In this document: piece by piece, positions 1 through 9,553 of the stretch
Numbering within the stretch: position 1 is the stretch's first letter
Layout: the number at the start of each line of letters is the position of its first letter
Source of the DNA: an uncultured Ruminococcus sp.
GTDB lineage: Bacteria; Bacillota; Clostridia; Oscillospirales; Ruminococcaceae
NCBI GenBank assembly: GCA_900545345.1
Contig: UQYQ01000008.1
Coordinates: 1 to 64,000 of the forward strand
Direction of reading: 5' to 3'
Length of the DNA stretch: 64,000 nucleotides
The notes under the pieces: model-generated
Told to the model about the DNA's origin: nothing
Database searches by the model: none
The model's input: only the letters and a program-made list of their open reading frames with translations
Program-made: the position numbers and the translations under genes

Positions 1-27
1 AATATATTTTTCAGCATATTGCTGATA

Positions 28-56
28 TTGACTAACAATAAAATTGTTGATATAAT
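28..56 (+). promoter_or_regulatory. Sigma-A-type promoter of the small membrane protein gene
   Basis: TTGACT (28-33) and TATAAT (51-56) are separated by exactly 17 bases. The predicted transcript starts about 60 bases before the ATG at 124. Confidence 0.7.
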
Positions 57-123
57 TAAAATATTGTAAAAATACCACAGTTACATAAAAGAATTAAGAA
101 TAAAAAAGATTAGAGGTGATAAA

Positions 124-384
124 ATGATTTTGGCAAATTCAGGAGCAGAAACATTATTAAATATTATATTAAGTATACCAGTAATAATAGGATTAATAGT
201 TTTTCTAATAATTGTATTATTAATAGGAATATACATTGAATGCAGAAGAACAAGTGAAATGATGAAAGCAAACAACGCAATAAAAATGCAAGAATTAAAG
301 CAAATAGAAGAAAACAAAGAATTATTGAAAGAAATAAAGTACATAAAAAGCTATCAATCCAAAAGTAAAGATAAGGATAAATAA
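124..384 (+). CDS. Small membrane protein with charged C-terminal tail
   Basis: This 86-residue protein is of unknown function. Residues about 10-38 form one strongly hydrophobic membrane segment. The rest is a polar, Lys/Glu-rich helix (about 45-86) likely to form a cytoplasmic coiled coil. The start is supported by the SD AGAGGTG ending 6 bases before the ATG and by a consensus promoter upstream. It stands alone, followed at once by a palindromic element, and is not obviously linked to the ilv genes downstream. Short membrane proteins with a coiled-coil tail like this are common in Firmicutes, and no family can be named from sequence alone. Confidence 0.6.
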   Translation: MILANSGAETLLNIILSIPVIIGLIVFLIIVLLIGIYIECRRTSEMMKANNAIKMQELKQIEENKELLKEIKYIKSYQSKSKDKDK

Positions 385-512
385 GCAATCTTAAATTGCC
401 TTAAAATGTTTAACACATAAAATAACGGCTGTACAAGGGTAAACAAGTGCTTTGCACCCTTGACAGCCATTATTTTATGCGTAAGGTGCAATTAAGCAAT
501 TTAAGATGTAAT
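385..512. repeat. Nested inverted repeat, MITE-like or long hairpin
   Basis: Two pairs of arms share one centre. The outer arms at 388-399 and 496-507 are perfect 12-base complements. The inner arms at about 416-441 and 455-479 match over about 25 bases with one bulge and one mismatch. The loop is about 13 bases. This is too long and too symmetrical for a simple terminator and lacks a terminal T-run. It could be a non-autonomous palindromic mobile element or a structured RNA. Confidence 0.6.
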
Positions 513-574
513 GTGTTACTACCTTTCGCATTTAATTATAAACTTTTTACAGAGAGCCAGCGGTGGCTCGCCGC

Positions 575-603
575 TTGACTAAAGTAATAAAATGTTATAT
601 AAT
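575..603 (+). promoter_or_regulatory. ilvB promoter
   Basis: TTGACT (575-580), 17 bases, TATAAT (598-603). A GC-rich hairpin (GAGCC/GGCTC, about 554-569) abuts the -35 box. The predicted leader of about 60 bases is too short for a T-box or a classical attenuator. Confidence 0.7.
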
Positions 604-668
604 ATTTTTATATATTCTTTTGTTAAAGGTATGTATAAAAATATTTTAAATGGAGGCGACTTGATATT

Positions 669-2279
669 ATGAAAATCAGTGAAGCAATGGTAAAATGTTT
701 AGAGGCAGAGAATGTTAAAGTCGTCTTTGGTTATCCGGGTGCTGCGATTTGTCCGTTTTATGATGCTTTGTATGAAAGTGAAATAAGACATATTCTTGTT
801 CGTCATGAGGCAAACGGCGGTCATGCGGCAAGCGGTTATGCAAGAATCACAGGGAAACCCGGTGTGTGTATTGCGACATCAGGTCCGGGAGCTACAAACC
901 TTATAACAGCTATAGCAACAGCATATGCCGATTCTATACCTCTTGTTGTTATTACAGGTCAGGTCAATAATGACCAGATAGGTTCTGATGCTTTTCAGGA
1001 GGCTGATATAACAGGTTCGGCAGAACCGTTTGTGAAGCACAGCTATTTAGTTAAAGATAAGGACGAGCTTCCGAGGATATTCAAAGAAGCGTTTTACATA
1101 GCAGGCAGCGGACGTCCGGGTCCTGTGCTTATTGATGTCCCTATGGATGTACAGCTTGAAGAAATCGATTATTTTTATCCTGAAGATGTGGATATAAGAA
1201 GTTATAAACCGACAGTAAAGGGCAATATGCTTCAGGTTAAGCGTGTTGTTAAAGCGTTGAATGAGGCTGAAAGACCTCTTATTTGCATAGGGGGAGGAAT
1301 ATTCTCGTCAAATGCAGTGAGTGAGATAACCGAGCTTTCAAAGATTATGCAGATTCCTGTTGTCACTACAATGATGGGTATATCGGCGTTCTCGGCTGAT
1401 AATGATTTATTCTATGGTATGATAGGAATGCATGGAAAGAAGATTGCAAATAAAGCAGTTGAGCTATGTGATGTTATTTTTCTTGTCGGTGCAAGGGTAG
1501 GAGACAGAGCTATAAAGAAACCCGAAGCAGTTAAAAAAACAACAAAGGTTATTCATATAGATATTGACCCTGCTGAAATCGGCAAGAACTTAGGCGTTGA
1601 TATTCCACTGGTCGGCGATGCCAAGCTAGTTTTAACTCAAATGCTTGGTATTGTTAAAGAAAAGAATCATACCGAATGGCTGAATGAATTGAATAGTTTT
1701 AAATCAGATGATGATATAAAACCTGCAAAGATTGGTACTGTCAATCCGAGAAAGTTTATAAGTGATTTGTCTGACAGAATGCCGAAAAATACGACGGTTG
1801 TAGCAGATGTCGGGCAAAACCAGATATGGAGCGCTACCAGCTATAAAATCCGTGACGGACGATTTTTGACATCGGGCGGTATGGGAACAATGGGATATTC
1901 TGTTCCCGCTGCAATCGGTGCTAAGCTTGCAGATGAAAACCACCCTGTTATTGCTATTTGCGGCGACGGCTCTTTTCAAATGCAGTTTATGGAGCTTGCG
2001 ACGGCTATTCAGCATGGTGTCGACATAAAGATTGTTGTCATGAAAAATAATTATTTGGGTATGGTGCGTGAGGTCCAGACTAATGTTTATCAAAATCATT
2101 TAGCGGCGGTATCACTTGACGGCTCGCCTGATTTCATTGCTCTTGCAAAAGCTTACGGGATACCTGCAATGAGAGTTGACAGCGAGGAAACAGCTGCTTC
2201 GGCTATTGATGAGCTTGTGTCACATAAGGGCTGTTATTTAGTTGAATGTGTTGTAGATGATTTTGAGAGCACATTATAA
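669..2279 (+). CDS. ilvB: Acetolactate synthase, large (catalytic) subunit
   Basis: It condenses two pyruvates to acetolactate, or pyruvate with 2-oxobutyrate, as the first common step of valine, leucine and isoleucine synthesis. At 536 residues it is at the short end for IlvB. It has the three-domain layout of thiamine-diphosphate enzymes: an N-terminal domain with the catalytic Glu near residue 47 (RHEANGG, where most IlvB have RHEQGA), a central FAD-type domain, and a C-terminal domain with the GDG...NN thiamine-diphosphate motif (GDGSFQMQF then KNNYLG). The SD GGAGG lies 12 bases before the ATG. ilvN and ilvC follow on the same strand, which supports the biosynthetic role over a catabolic AlsS. 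Confidence 0.95.
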   Translation: MKISEAMVKCLEAENVKVVFGYPGAAICPFYDALYESEIRHILVRHEANGGHAASGYARITGKPGVCIATSGPGATNLITAIATAYADSIPLVVITGQVNNDQIGSDAFQEADITGSAEPFVKHSYLVKDKDELPRIFKEAFYIAGSGRPGPVLIDVPMDVQLEEIDYFYPEDVDIRSYKPTVKGNMLQVKRVVKALNEAERPLICIGGGIFSSNAVSEITELSKIMQIPVVTTMMGISAFSADNDLFYGMIGMHGKKIANKAVELCDVIFLVGARVGDRAIKKPEAVKKTTKVIHIDIDPAEIGKNLGVDIPLVGDAKLVLTQMLGIVKEKNHTEWLNELNSFKSDDDIKPAKIGTVNPRKFISDLSDRMPKNTTVVADVGQNQIWSATSYKIRDGRFLTSGGMGTMGYSVPAAIGAKLADENHPVIAICGDGSFQMQFMELATAIQHGVDIKIVVMKNNYLGMVREVQTNVYQNHLAAVSLDGSPDFIALAKAYGIPAMRVDSEETAASAIDELVSHKGCYLVECVVDDFESTL

Positions 2280-2368
2280 TCAGGGGGAACGAACGGTACT
2301 TATCGTTTTTGAATGACAGGGTGATACGGCCTTGTCGAGTTCTTTATTGAAAGGGATGTTTTATATAG
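2280..2368 (+). other. Structured ilvB-ilvN spacer
   Basis: The 89-base spacer can fold as a three-way junction. An outer GAAC/GTTC pair encloses an AACG/CGTT hairpin and a second hairpin closed by GACAGG and CCTTGTC. It ends in AAAGGG, the SD of ilvN. Most operonic spacers here are far shorter. Confidence 0.4.
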
Positions 2369-2866
2369 ATGAAATATACAATTTCAGTTTTAGTTGAAAA
2401 CCATGCCGGTGCATTGTCAAGAATTTCGGGATTGTTTTCAAGAAGGGGTTTTAATATTGAAAGCTTAGCTGTCGGTATAACAGACGACCCGAAAATTTCA
2501 AGAATTACGATAATTGTAGACGGTGACGAGCACATTGTCGAGCAGGTTGAAAAACAGCTAAATAAGCTTATAGATGTTATAAAGGTAAAGACACTTACAA
2601 AGGAAGAGAAGTTAGAGCGTGAGCTTATTTTAATTAAGCTCAGGGTACCTGCTGAAAAAAGAAGTGAAATTATGACTATTGCCGATATTACAGGTGCAAA
2701 GGTTATCGATATTTCTCTTACGACAATGACAATTCTTCTTGCAGACACATATGCACATATCTGCAGGCTTGAAGAGATTACAAAGCCTTATGATGTTTTA
2801 GAGGTTGTAAGAACAGGAACAATTGCTATTCAAAAAGGTCAGGATACTATGACTTTTAAAAAATAA
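2369..2866 (+). CDS. ilvN: Acetolactate synthase, small (regulatory) subunit
   Basis: This 165-residue subunit binds branched-chain amino acids and gives feedback control of IlvB. Residues 2-75 form the ACT domain (SVLVENHAGALSRISGLFSRRG, then GFNIESLAVG). The C-terminal domain carries the family segment LRVPAEKRSEIM and ends in EVVRTGTIAIQKG. The length is normal for bacterial IlvN/IlvH. The SD AAAGGG precedes the ATG by 11 bases. It lies 89 bases after ilvB, in the same direction. Confidence 0.93.
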   Translation: MKYTISVLVENHAGALSRISGLFSRRGFNIESLAVGITDDPKISRITIIVDGDEHIVEQVEKQLNKLIDVIKVKTLTKEEKLERELILIKLRVPAEKRSEIMTIADITGAKVIDISLTTMTILLADTYAHICRLEEITKPYDVLEVVRTGTIAIQKGQDTMTFKK

Positions 2867-2914
2867 ATGATTATTCAAAACATTTATGTAACATTTTGCA
2901 ATCATAATAGATAG

Positions 2915-3016
2915 TGGAATGAATTATACATATTTTAGGTTTATAAATAAGGGGAAATATTTTGGTTCGCCTTATTAAGTAATAAAAACTAAAATTGCAT
3001 AAATATGCATGATTAT
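2915..3016 (+). promoter_or_regulatory. ArgR-box-like sites upstream of ilvC
   Basis: The 11-mer AATTATACATA (2922-2932) is identical to one upstream of argG and one upstream of argH. ATATGCATGATTAT (3003-3016) differs at one base from a box upstream of argG and ends two bases before the ilvC SD. Regulation of ilvC by an ArgR-type protein is inferred only. Confidence 0.4.
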
Positions 3017-3019
3017 TAG

Positions 3020-4063
<1,044 letters not shown>

Positions 4064-4079
4064 TTTTAAGAATACTACA

Positions 4080-4116
4080 AAAAACGCACTCTGAAAGATT
4101 TCAGGGTGCGTTTTTC
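4080..4116. terminator. Bidirectional terminator between ilvC and trmB
   Basis: The arms AACGCACTCTGAAA and TTTCAGGGTGCGTT close around a short loop and are flanked by A-run and T-run, serving the convergent genes on both strands. Confidence 0.85.
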
Positions 4117-4121
4117 ATTGA

Positions 4122-4793
4122 TTATTTTATGTATGCTTCAAGCCGGTATATAGGAAATCCTTCGCTTGAAAATCTCTTTTCATATTCGGTCATTATGTTT
4201 CCCTCAAAGTCAGAGTTATGCAAATCAAATGTTACATTTTTTAATGAAAATCCGTTTTGCGAAAACTCTTCAATGGAAAATTCAAAAAAATGTGTATTAT
4301 CGGTTTTCTGCCAGATTTCTGCATTATCGCTCATTAATGATTTATATATTTTTAAAAAATTATGATGAGTGAGTCTGTGACTTGCATATTTTTTCTTTGG
4401 GAACGGACAGCTGAAATTCAGATAAATTCGCTCAATACTTTTTTCGGGAATGTAACATTCAAGATATTCAGCACCGCCTCGCATAAAGTATAAGTTTTTA
4501 AGTTCCATACTTTTTGCATCTTCGGCAGCTTTAACAATAACATTGCTGGCCTTTTCAACGGCAAGGAAATTTATATCGGGATTTTGTTTTGCTATTTCGC
4601 ATGCAAAACCGCCTTTTCCGCAGCCGATTTCAAGATGAACAGGGTTTGAGTTCCCAAAAATTTTTTGCAGATTGATATATTCTTTATTTTGTATGGCGGT
4701 CTGAAAGTTCCTGTCCTCACGGTCCATAAAAAATATATAATCACTGCACTCTTCAAGGCGTTCTTCAAGATGCTTTTTCTTTCTCATTCGCAT
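4122..4793 (-). CDS. trmB: tRNA (guanine-N7-)-methyltransferase
   Basis: It uses SAM to make m7G46 in the variable loop of tRNAs. The 223-residue protein has the SAM motif LEIGCGKGGF (about 54-63), the acidic end of strand 2 (AVEKA), and the TrmB signature region NFSCPFPKKKY...HRLTH, plus TEYEKRF near the C-terminus. In most TrmB the signature reads NFSDPWPKKRH, so the conserved Asp is Cys and Trp is Phe here. Overall conservation still supports TrmB. The SD CGGAGA lies 8 bases before the ATG. Confidence 0.88.
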   Translation of the reverse strand: MRMRKKKHLEERLEECSDYIFFMDREDRNFQTAIQNKEYINLQKIFGNSNPVHLEIGCGKGGFACEIAKQNPDINFLAVEKASNVIVKAAEDAKSMELKNLYFMRGGAEYLECYIPEKSIERIYLNFSCPFPKKKYASHRLTHHNFLKIYKSLMSDNAEIWQKTDNTHFFEFSIEEFSQNGFSLKNVTFDLHNSDFEGNIMTEYEKRFSSEGFPIYRLEAYIK

Positions 4794-4838
4794 AATTTTT
4801 TCTCCGAAACTTTATAATTTTAACTGATGTATATTTAA

Positions 4839-6098
4839 TTATATATTATCAACTACTTCAATTCCTCCGACAGGACGAATTGAAATAACATGACAGCTTT
4901 CGTCACCGAAACAGCCGTTAAGCGTTTCTTTGAATTTGTCAAGTTTTTCATTCGGGACAAAAGCCTGAATTGTACCTGCAAAACCTCCGCCATGAACTCT
5001 GCAGGCACCTTCACCGTCAAGTACCATTTCAGCAAGATTTAACCCTATAGCAAGTCCTTGTTCATTTGGTGATTTGTTAGCATAAATGTTTTGAAGATAT
5101 TTGTATGAGCTGTTTCCCGAAGCAGTAACTTCTTTTAAAAATGCATCAAAATTTCCGTCTTGAAGTGCTTTTGCCTCACGCTCGACTGTTTCGTTTTCAC
5201 TTAAGAAATGAAGAGAACGAAGCACAGCTCTGTCACCGAATTTTTCTCTTAGTTCAGTTATATTTTCCAAAATTTCTGAAATAGTTATTCCGCGAAGAAC
5301 TTCCTTGCCGAAAAAGCCGGCAACGGCTTTCATTTCCTGTGGGATAGCCGCATATTCGGGAGTCAGGTCAGCGTGATTTCCTTTTGTGTCAACTATACAA
5401 AGGCTATGACCGCATTTTTCAAAATCAAAGTCGATTTTGTCGATGATAGGCTGTTCTGGGTTTTCAAAATCAATAGTAATAAAGCTTCCGACACTTGAAG
5501 CCATTTGGTCCATAAGTCCTGACGGCTTTCCGAAATACACATTTTCCGCATATTGTGCTATTTGTGCTATCTCTACATTGCCGGCTTTTAAATTATTGTA
5601 AAGATAGTTCAGAATAGTTCCTATCAAAACTTCAAACGCAGCTGAGGACGAAAGACCGGAGCCTTTTAATACATTGGAAGTAGTATAAGCTTTAAATCCG
5701 CCGATTCCATAATTTTTATTTTTAAAGCCTGCGGCAACACCACGGATAAGTGATGACGATTTCCCTTCTTCTTCACTGTGAACGCTTAAATCGCTAAGGT
5801 CAACAACATCTTTCGGAAATCCCTCAGATTTAACTTCAATAATATTGTCATCGGTTTGTTTAACAATTGCTATTACGTCAAGAGATACGCCTGCTGCAAG
5901 CACCTTTCCGAAGTTGTGGTCGGTGTGATTACCTCCGACTTCGGTTCTTCCCGAAGCTGAGAAAATACGGTATTCACAGTCGCCGTAAAGTTCTTTAAAG
6001 CTTTTTACAGCTTTTTTATATCTTTCGGATTGTGAAGTTTCATTATTAATACCATATAGTTCTTTTATGGTATATGTGTTTTTTTTGTTTTCAGACAT
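4839..6098 (-). CDS. galK: Galactokinase (GHMP kinase)
   Basis: It phosphorylates galactose at C1 in the Leloir pathway. The three GHMP motifs are visible: the substrate-binding GRTEVGGNHTDHN (usual form GRVNLIGEHTDYN), the ATP loop KGSGLSSSAAFEV, and the C-terminal GGGFAGTIQAF. I chose the ATG at 6098 (419 residues) over the TTG at 6104, because the SD GGAGG is 8 bases before the ATG but only 2 from the TTG. No galT or galE is adjacent, so galactose itself as substrate rests on family resemblance. The motif 1 variant belongs to a branch common in Clostridia. Confidence 0.82.
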   Translation of the reverse strand: MSENKKNTYTIKELYGINNETSQSERYKKAVKSFKELYGDCEYRIFSASGRTEVGGNHTDHNFGKVLAAGVSLDVIAIVKQTDDNIIEVKSEGFPKDVVDLSDLSVHSEEEGKSSSLIRGVAAGFKNKNYGIGGFKAYTTSNVLKGSGLSSSAAFEVLIGTILNYLYNNLKAGNVEIAQIAQYAENVYFGKPSGLMDQMASSVGSFITIDFENPEQPIIDKIDFDFEKCGHSLCIVDTKGNHADLTPEYAAIPQEMKAVAGFFGKEVLRGITISEILENITELREKFGDRAVLRSLHFLSENETVEREAKALQDGNFDAFLKEVTASGNSSYKYLQNIYANKSPNEQGLAIGLNLAEMVLDGEGACRVHGGGFAGTIQAFVPNEKLDKFKETLNGCFGDESCHVISIRPVGGIEVVDNI

Positions 6099-6309
6099 AT
6101 ACAAATCCTCCGAAGTTTATCAAAACTAAAATAAGTTAAAATTATTATACACTAAATATTTTTAATTAGCAAGGGAATTTTGGCATATTATTTTATGAAC
6201 TGCATATTAGATATTATAAGATTGTTTTTAATCTTATAAAATATTTTTTGATTTTATTTAAAAAAATTTAAGCAGGAAATTATTTATTTTTGAATTTTTT
6301 ATAAAAGAC

Positions 6310-6337
6310 TTGCTTTTTTTTTATTATATGTTATCAT
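6310..6337 (+). promoter_or_regulatory. Likely ferredoxin promoter
   Basis: TTGCTT (6310-6315), 16 bases, TATCAT (6332-6337), about 50 bases before the ferredoxin start. The rest of 6105-6309 is very AT-rich with no gene. Confidence 0.5.
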
Positions 6338-6388
6338 ATACTTAATGAATGTTATATACATTTAATATATTGAAGGAGGTTTGTTACA

Positions 6389-6559
6389 ATGGCATATAAA
6401 ATTTCTGATGAATGCATCAGCTGCGGTGCTTGTGCCGGCGAATGTCCGGTAGGAGCTATTACAGAAGGTGACGGAAAATATGTAATCGATGCAGATACAT
6501 GTATTGATTGCGGTGCTTGTGCAGGTACTTGTCCTGTTTCAGCTCCATCAGCTGAGTAA
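6389..6559 (+). CDS. 2[4Fe-4S] ferredoxin, clostridial type
   Basis: A 56-residue small electron carrier. Two copies of CxxCxxCxxxCP are present: CISCGACAGECP near residues 9-20 and CIDCGACAGTCP near 38-49, each binding one [4Fe-4S] cluster, with the usual internal pseudo-symmetry. The SD GAAGGAGGT ends 8 bases before the ATG, and a strong terminator follows, so it is a single-gene transcript. Such ferredoxins take electrons from pyruvate:ferredoxin oxidoreductase and feed hydrogenase or nitrogen and sulfur enzymes; the partners are not in the window. The C-terminus ends shortly after the second cluster, as in the compact clostridial proteins. Confidence 0.95.
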   Translation: MAYKISDECISCGACAGECPVGAITEGDGKYVIDADTCIDCGACAGTCPVSAPSAE

Positions 6560-6573
6560 TTAAATTCGTACAT

Positions 6574-6612
6574 AAAGCCACACACTGTTTAGACGGTGTG
6601 TGGCTTTTTCTT
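6574..6612 (+). terminator. Ferredoxin terminator
   Basis: AAGCCACACACTG and the near-complement CGGTGTGTGGCTT form a stem followed by TTTTTC, starting 14 bases after the stop codon. Confidence 0.88.
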
Positions 6613-6629
6613 TATGTGAATATTAAAGA

Positions 6630-6660
6630 AAAAAGCTCTTGAATTTACAAGAGCTTTAAT
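6630..6660 (-). terminator. Terminator of the L,D-transpeptidase gene
   Basis: AAAGCTCTTG and CAAGAGCTTT form a 10-base-pair stem with a 6-base loop. Read on the minus strand it is followed by TTTTTTC, about 115 bases after the stop codon. Confidence 0.7.
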
Positions 6661-6775
6661 ATATTTTTCATTATGCAATTAATAGGTAAAAGTTATACAA
6701 TAAGCAGTAATGCAAGATACAAAAGAAAGTTATGCGTAAAGTGTTAAACGAAAACCGGGTGCAGCGTCACGATGT

Positions 6776-8593
6776 TTAATAATACATTATAACAACCGTT
6801 CCAAGAGGAATATTGTCGTGAATATACTGTGCATCGCTCAGCGAAACCCCTACGCATCCGTGAGAACCATAGGTTTTATATCTGTCACCGCCGAATGAAG
6901 GCTGCCATGTTGCATCGTGGATACCAATGCTGTTCTGACTTATATAATTCCAATACGAACACTTTGATTCATAAGAACCCTCAGATGTTCTGCCTTTCAT
7001 TGTTTTGTTGGTTTCTTTCATCCAAAGCTGATAAATGCCGGGATAAGTCATTCTTTCAGGTGTAGGAAGTCCGGAAACAATACCGCATTTATGTTTTACC
7101 TTGCCGTTTACATAATACCACAGCTTCTGATTTGTAAGGTCTATTTCAACATATGTCTTTAACTGTGAGATGTCAGATATAACTTTCTTCTCATCACTCT
7201 CAGTACGTTTAACTTTTCCTTGTGTATCGTATGTGTATCCTCCGTTAGTCCAGTAAACAGGCTTGACAGTTGTGTTCTTTCCTTCTTTCAGAGCTTTGCA
7301 TATTACCTCGGCAGTTTTATCTGCATCAAGATAATATCCAAAAATTCCGTCGAACTTTCCGTCGGCACCTCTTTTTGCTTCGATTTTTACTGTGCCTTGA
7401 AGAGTTGATTTGAATTTTCTTGTTTTATTTAATGTGTCATATTTGCTTCTTATGGAATTAACCCATTCCCAAACCGATTCCTCATCAATGGTATAACTGC
7501 CGTCTTTTTTTATTGTTACCCAGTCTTTAAAAGTGTCATAGGTTAAGTTTTCGGCAGTATAATCAAAATCCAGCTTAACCTCTAAGTTAAAAACCTTGTT
7601 TAACTCCTCAAGCTTTTCTTTCAAATCACTTGAAACCACGCTAGGTTTTTTATAACAGTTTTTCTCGGAAAGGTTTATTTTTTCCACTCCGTTGCTTATA
7701 GCCTCTTTAGAAGCTTCAAAGACCTTTTGAGTGTCGACAATGTCACCCTGCACCTCAGGTTCTATGACAAATTCATCTTTGCTTTTGACTATTTTAGCAT
7801 TTTTTGAAGGCGTAACACCGAAGCTTGCATTTTCAATAACTTCTTTAAGCTTATCTTCTGAATATGAACCGTCAACTGAAATTGTATAATTGGATTTATC
7901 AATTAGATTTACAAACCAAAGTGCCTTGTTCTCACCATTCATGATTTTGCTTAGTTCGTTTGCTGTTGAGTATGTATAATCAATTTTTGAATAGTCGATT
8001 GTAACGGTTTCACCGTTTAGTTTTTCTAAGACAAGTTTTGTTACAGTTGTGTCAGAGTGAAGAGCTTCAGTTGCTTCGTCAACATTCATTCCGCCTATTG
8101 AAACACCGTTTACGAATGTATTAGGAAGAAAACTGTCTTTAGTCATCATATATCCGACGATATAAGCACCTATCAAAAGAATTATTACAAGACCTAAGAC
8201 AAATAGCACGGCGTTTCGTCCTTTATGACTTTTAACTTTCATGCTTTTAAGCTCGTTATATCTTGTACCTCGTTCTATTTCTTTTTGTACACTTTCAGCT
8301 TCATTGGCAGAGAAACTGTTTCTTCTGTTTTGAGCAAAATTTTGTTTTATGTCCGATTTGTTTTTATATTCCTTTACCTCATTTTCTTCGAGGCTTTGAT
8401 TGATTTTATTTATTATATCTTTTTTCGATTTGTCAGAAACAGCAGATAACGTTTGTATGGAATTATTATTTTCCTCTGCGGTTAAAAAAGCTTCTTTCTC
8501 TTGCCTTGTTGATTTGTTGACTTCTGCTATGATTTTTTCAACATCATAGTCTGAGGTCGTTTTTTGACTGTCTCTATCAAAATCTTTTTTCAT
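6776..8593 (-). CDS. Membrane-anchored L,D-transpeptidase (YkuD domain)
   Basis: It probably makes 3-3 cross-links in peptidoglycan or modifies stem peptides outside the membrane. Of 605 residues, about 1-126 are polar and presumably cytoplasmic, 127-149 form a single membrane anchor, and about 155-460 hold two repeats resembling the PG_binding_4 domain (NGVSIGGMNVDEATEAL). The C-terminal 130 residues are the YkuD catalytic domain, with YVEIDLTNQKLWYYVNG, the active-site His in GIHDATW and the catalytic Cys in YGSHGCVGVS. The last motif normally reads SHGCVR/N, so the Arg is replaced by Gly. The long basic/acidic cytoplasmic N-terminus is unusual for a simple anchor and may interact with other proteins. 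Confidence 0.9.
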   Translation of the reverse strand: MKKDFDRDSQKTTSDYDVEKIIAEVNKSTRQEKEAFLTAEENNNSIQTLSAVSDKSKKDIINKINQSLEENEVKEYKNKSDIKQNFAQNRRNSFSANEAESVQKEIERGTRYNELKSMKVKSHKGRNAVLFVLGLVIILLIGAYIVGYMMTKDSFLPNTFVNGVSIGGMNVDEATEALHSDTTVTKLVLEKLNGETVTIDYSKIDYTYSTANELSKIMNGENKALWFVNLIDKSNYTISVDGSYSEDKLKEVIENASFGVTPSKNAKIVKSKDEFVIEPEVQGDIVDTQKVFEASKEAISNGVEKINLSEKNCYKKPSVVSSDLKEKLEELNKVFNLEVKLDFDYTAENLTYDTFKDWVTIKKDGSYTIDEESVWEWVNSIRSKYDTLNKTRKFKSTLQGTVKIEAKRGADGKFDGIFGYYLDADKTAEVICKALKEGKNTTVKPVYWTNGGYTYDTQGKVKRTESDEKKVISDISQLKTYVEIDLTNQKLWYYVNGKVKHKCGIVSGLPTPERMTYPGIYQLWMKETNKTMKGRTSEGSYESKCSYWNYISQNSIGIHDATWQPSFGGDRYKTYGSHGCVGVSLSDAQYIHDNIPLGTVVIMYY

Positions 8594-8788
8594 CTATATT
8601 TTCCTTTCTTCTTTCTTTAATATATATTTAATACCTTTATTTTGTCTATGAACATCTTAAATATATTATACACTAACTCCTTATTGATTACAATACAAAA
8701 ATGCAAAATAACTGTTATTTTTACAATGATTTTATTGATTTATTTCGGTAAAATTAAGTTATTGTTATTATTAAAAAATAAATTACAA

Positions 8789-8823
8789 AACAGGGTAGTG
8801 CGACGAAACGCATTACCCTGTAT
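8789..8823 (-). terminator. Terminator of the flavin reductase gene
   Basis: ACAGGGTAGTGCG and CGCATTACCCTGT form a stem with one mismatch and a 6-base loop. On the minus strand it is followed by TTTTG. The remaining 8594-8788 is AT-rich, with no convincing gene. Confidence 0.7.
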
Positions 8824-8844
8824 AAATCACATGGTTACTTTTTT

Positions 8845-9357
8845 TTATTGAATATTTTGATATGCTTTTACTATTTCGCCGACATATGCTGTATGAAAAT
8901 CTTTTTCCGGATACCATTTATCTATAATTGTTTTATCTAAGAAACTGTCAGGGTTAATATCCTGTGCAAATACCTTTCTGCATATTAAAACAAGCTCTGC
9001 CTGTTCAAAGGTGGTGGTTTTGTCAACAAAAACAGGTTCAAGTCCGGTTTCCTTTGCTTTATCAAAGTCTCTTCCGCTTTTTGAACCGCATAAGCTAAGT
9101 ATATCTTTATTTCCCTCTTTCAAAAATGAAATTGTGAAGTATTTGTTGTTGTCGATGAACTCTTTAGTGTATCTTTGCGGACGGATAACCGTAACAGCTG
9201 CACTTTTTCCCCACATAGTACCTAGGCTTCCCCATGATGCAGTCATTGTATTGTAACCGTTTTCATCGCCTGCGGTAACTAAAAACCAATCGTCTGCAAT
9301 TTTTGAAAAAGGGTTTAAGTTATCCAATGATTTGATGTCTATTTCTTTTAATGACAT
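8845..9357 (-). CDS. Flavin reductase family protein (FMN-binding split barrel)
   Basis: A 170-residue protein with the fold of flavin reductase-like FMN-binding proteins. Visible signs are NTMTASWGSLGTMWGKSAAVTVIRPQRYT, the usual FMN-phosphate contact region, and the later FTISFL and LCGSKSGRDFDKA segments typical of this clostridial branch. It probably shuttles electrons from NAD(P)H, ferredoxin or a rubredoxin through FMN. The partner is unknown, as the neighbours are unrelated. The SD AGGAGG sits 7 bases before the ATG. Pyridoxamine oxidase-like function is less likely given the signature. Confidence 0.8.
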   Translation of the reverse strand: MSLKEIDIKSLDNLNPFSKIADDWFLVTAGDENGYNTMTASWGSLGTMWGKSAAVTVIRPQRYTKEFIDNNKYFTISFLKEGNKDILSLCGSKSGRDFDKAKETGLEPVFVDKTTTFEQAELVLICRKVFAQDINPDSFLDKTIIDKWYPEKDFHTAYVGEIVKAYQNIQ

Positions 9358-9553
9358 AATATTTCCTCCTGATATTATAAAAAATTTAATATTTATTGAT
9401 TTGTGAATTTATTATGTACCATATTAATATGATTGTCAAGATATAAATATCACCGGTACAGTTTATTGATATACATTATATATAGACAAAGTGATGAAAA
9501 TATGATAAAATTGTATATAATAAAATTTTTTTCTCTGTCATCGGGGGATTATT

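Noticed and set aside
540..668. T-box or attenuator in the ilvB leader
   Set aside because: The GGTGGCTC word resembles part of a T-box, but it lies upstream of the clear -35 box, and the leader downstream of the promoter is only about 60 bases.
8642..8851. A 69-codon frame between the transpeptidase and flavin reductase genes
   Set aside because: It has no SD, runs through the terminator hairpin into the end of the flavin reductase gene, and its composition follows the AT-rich background.
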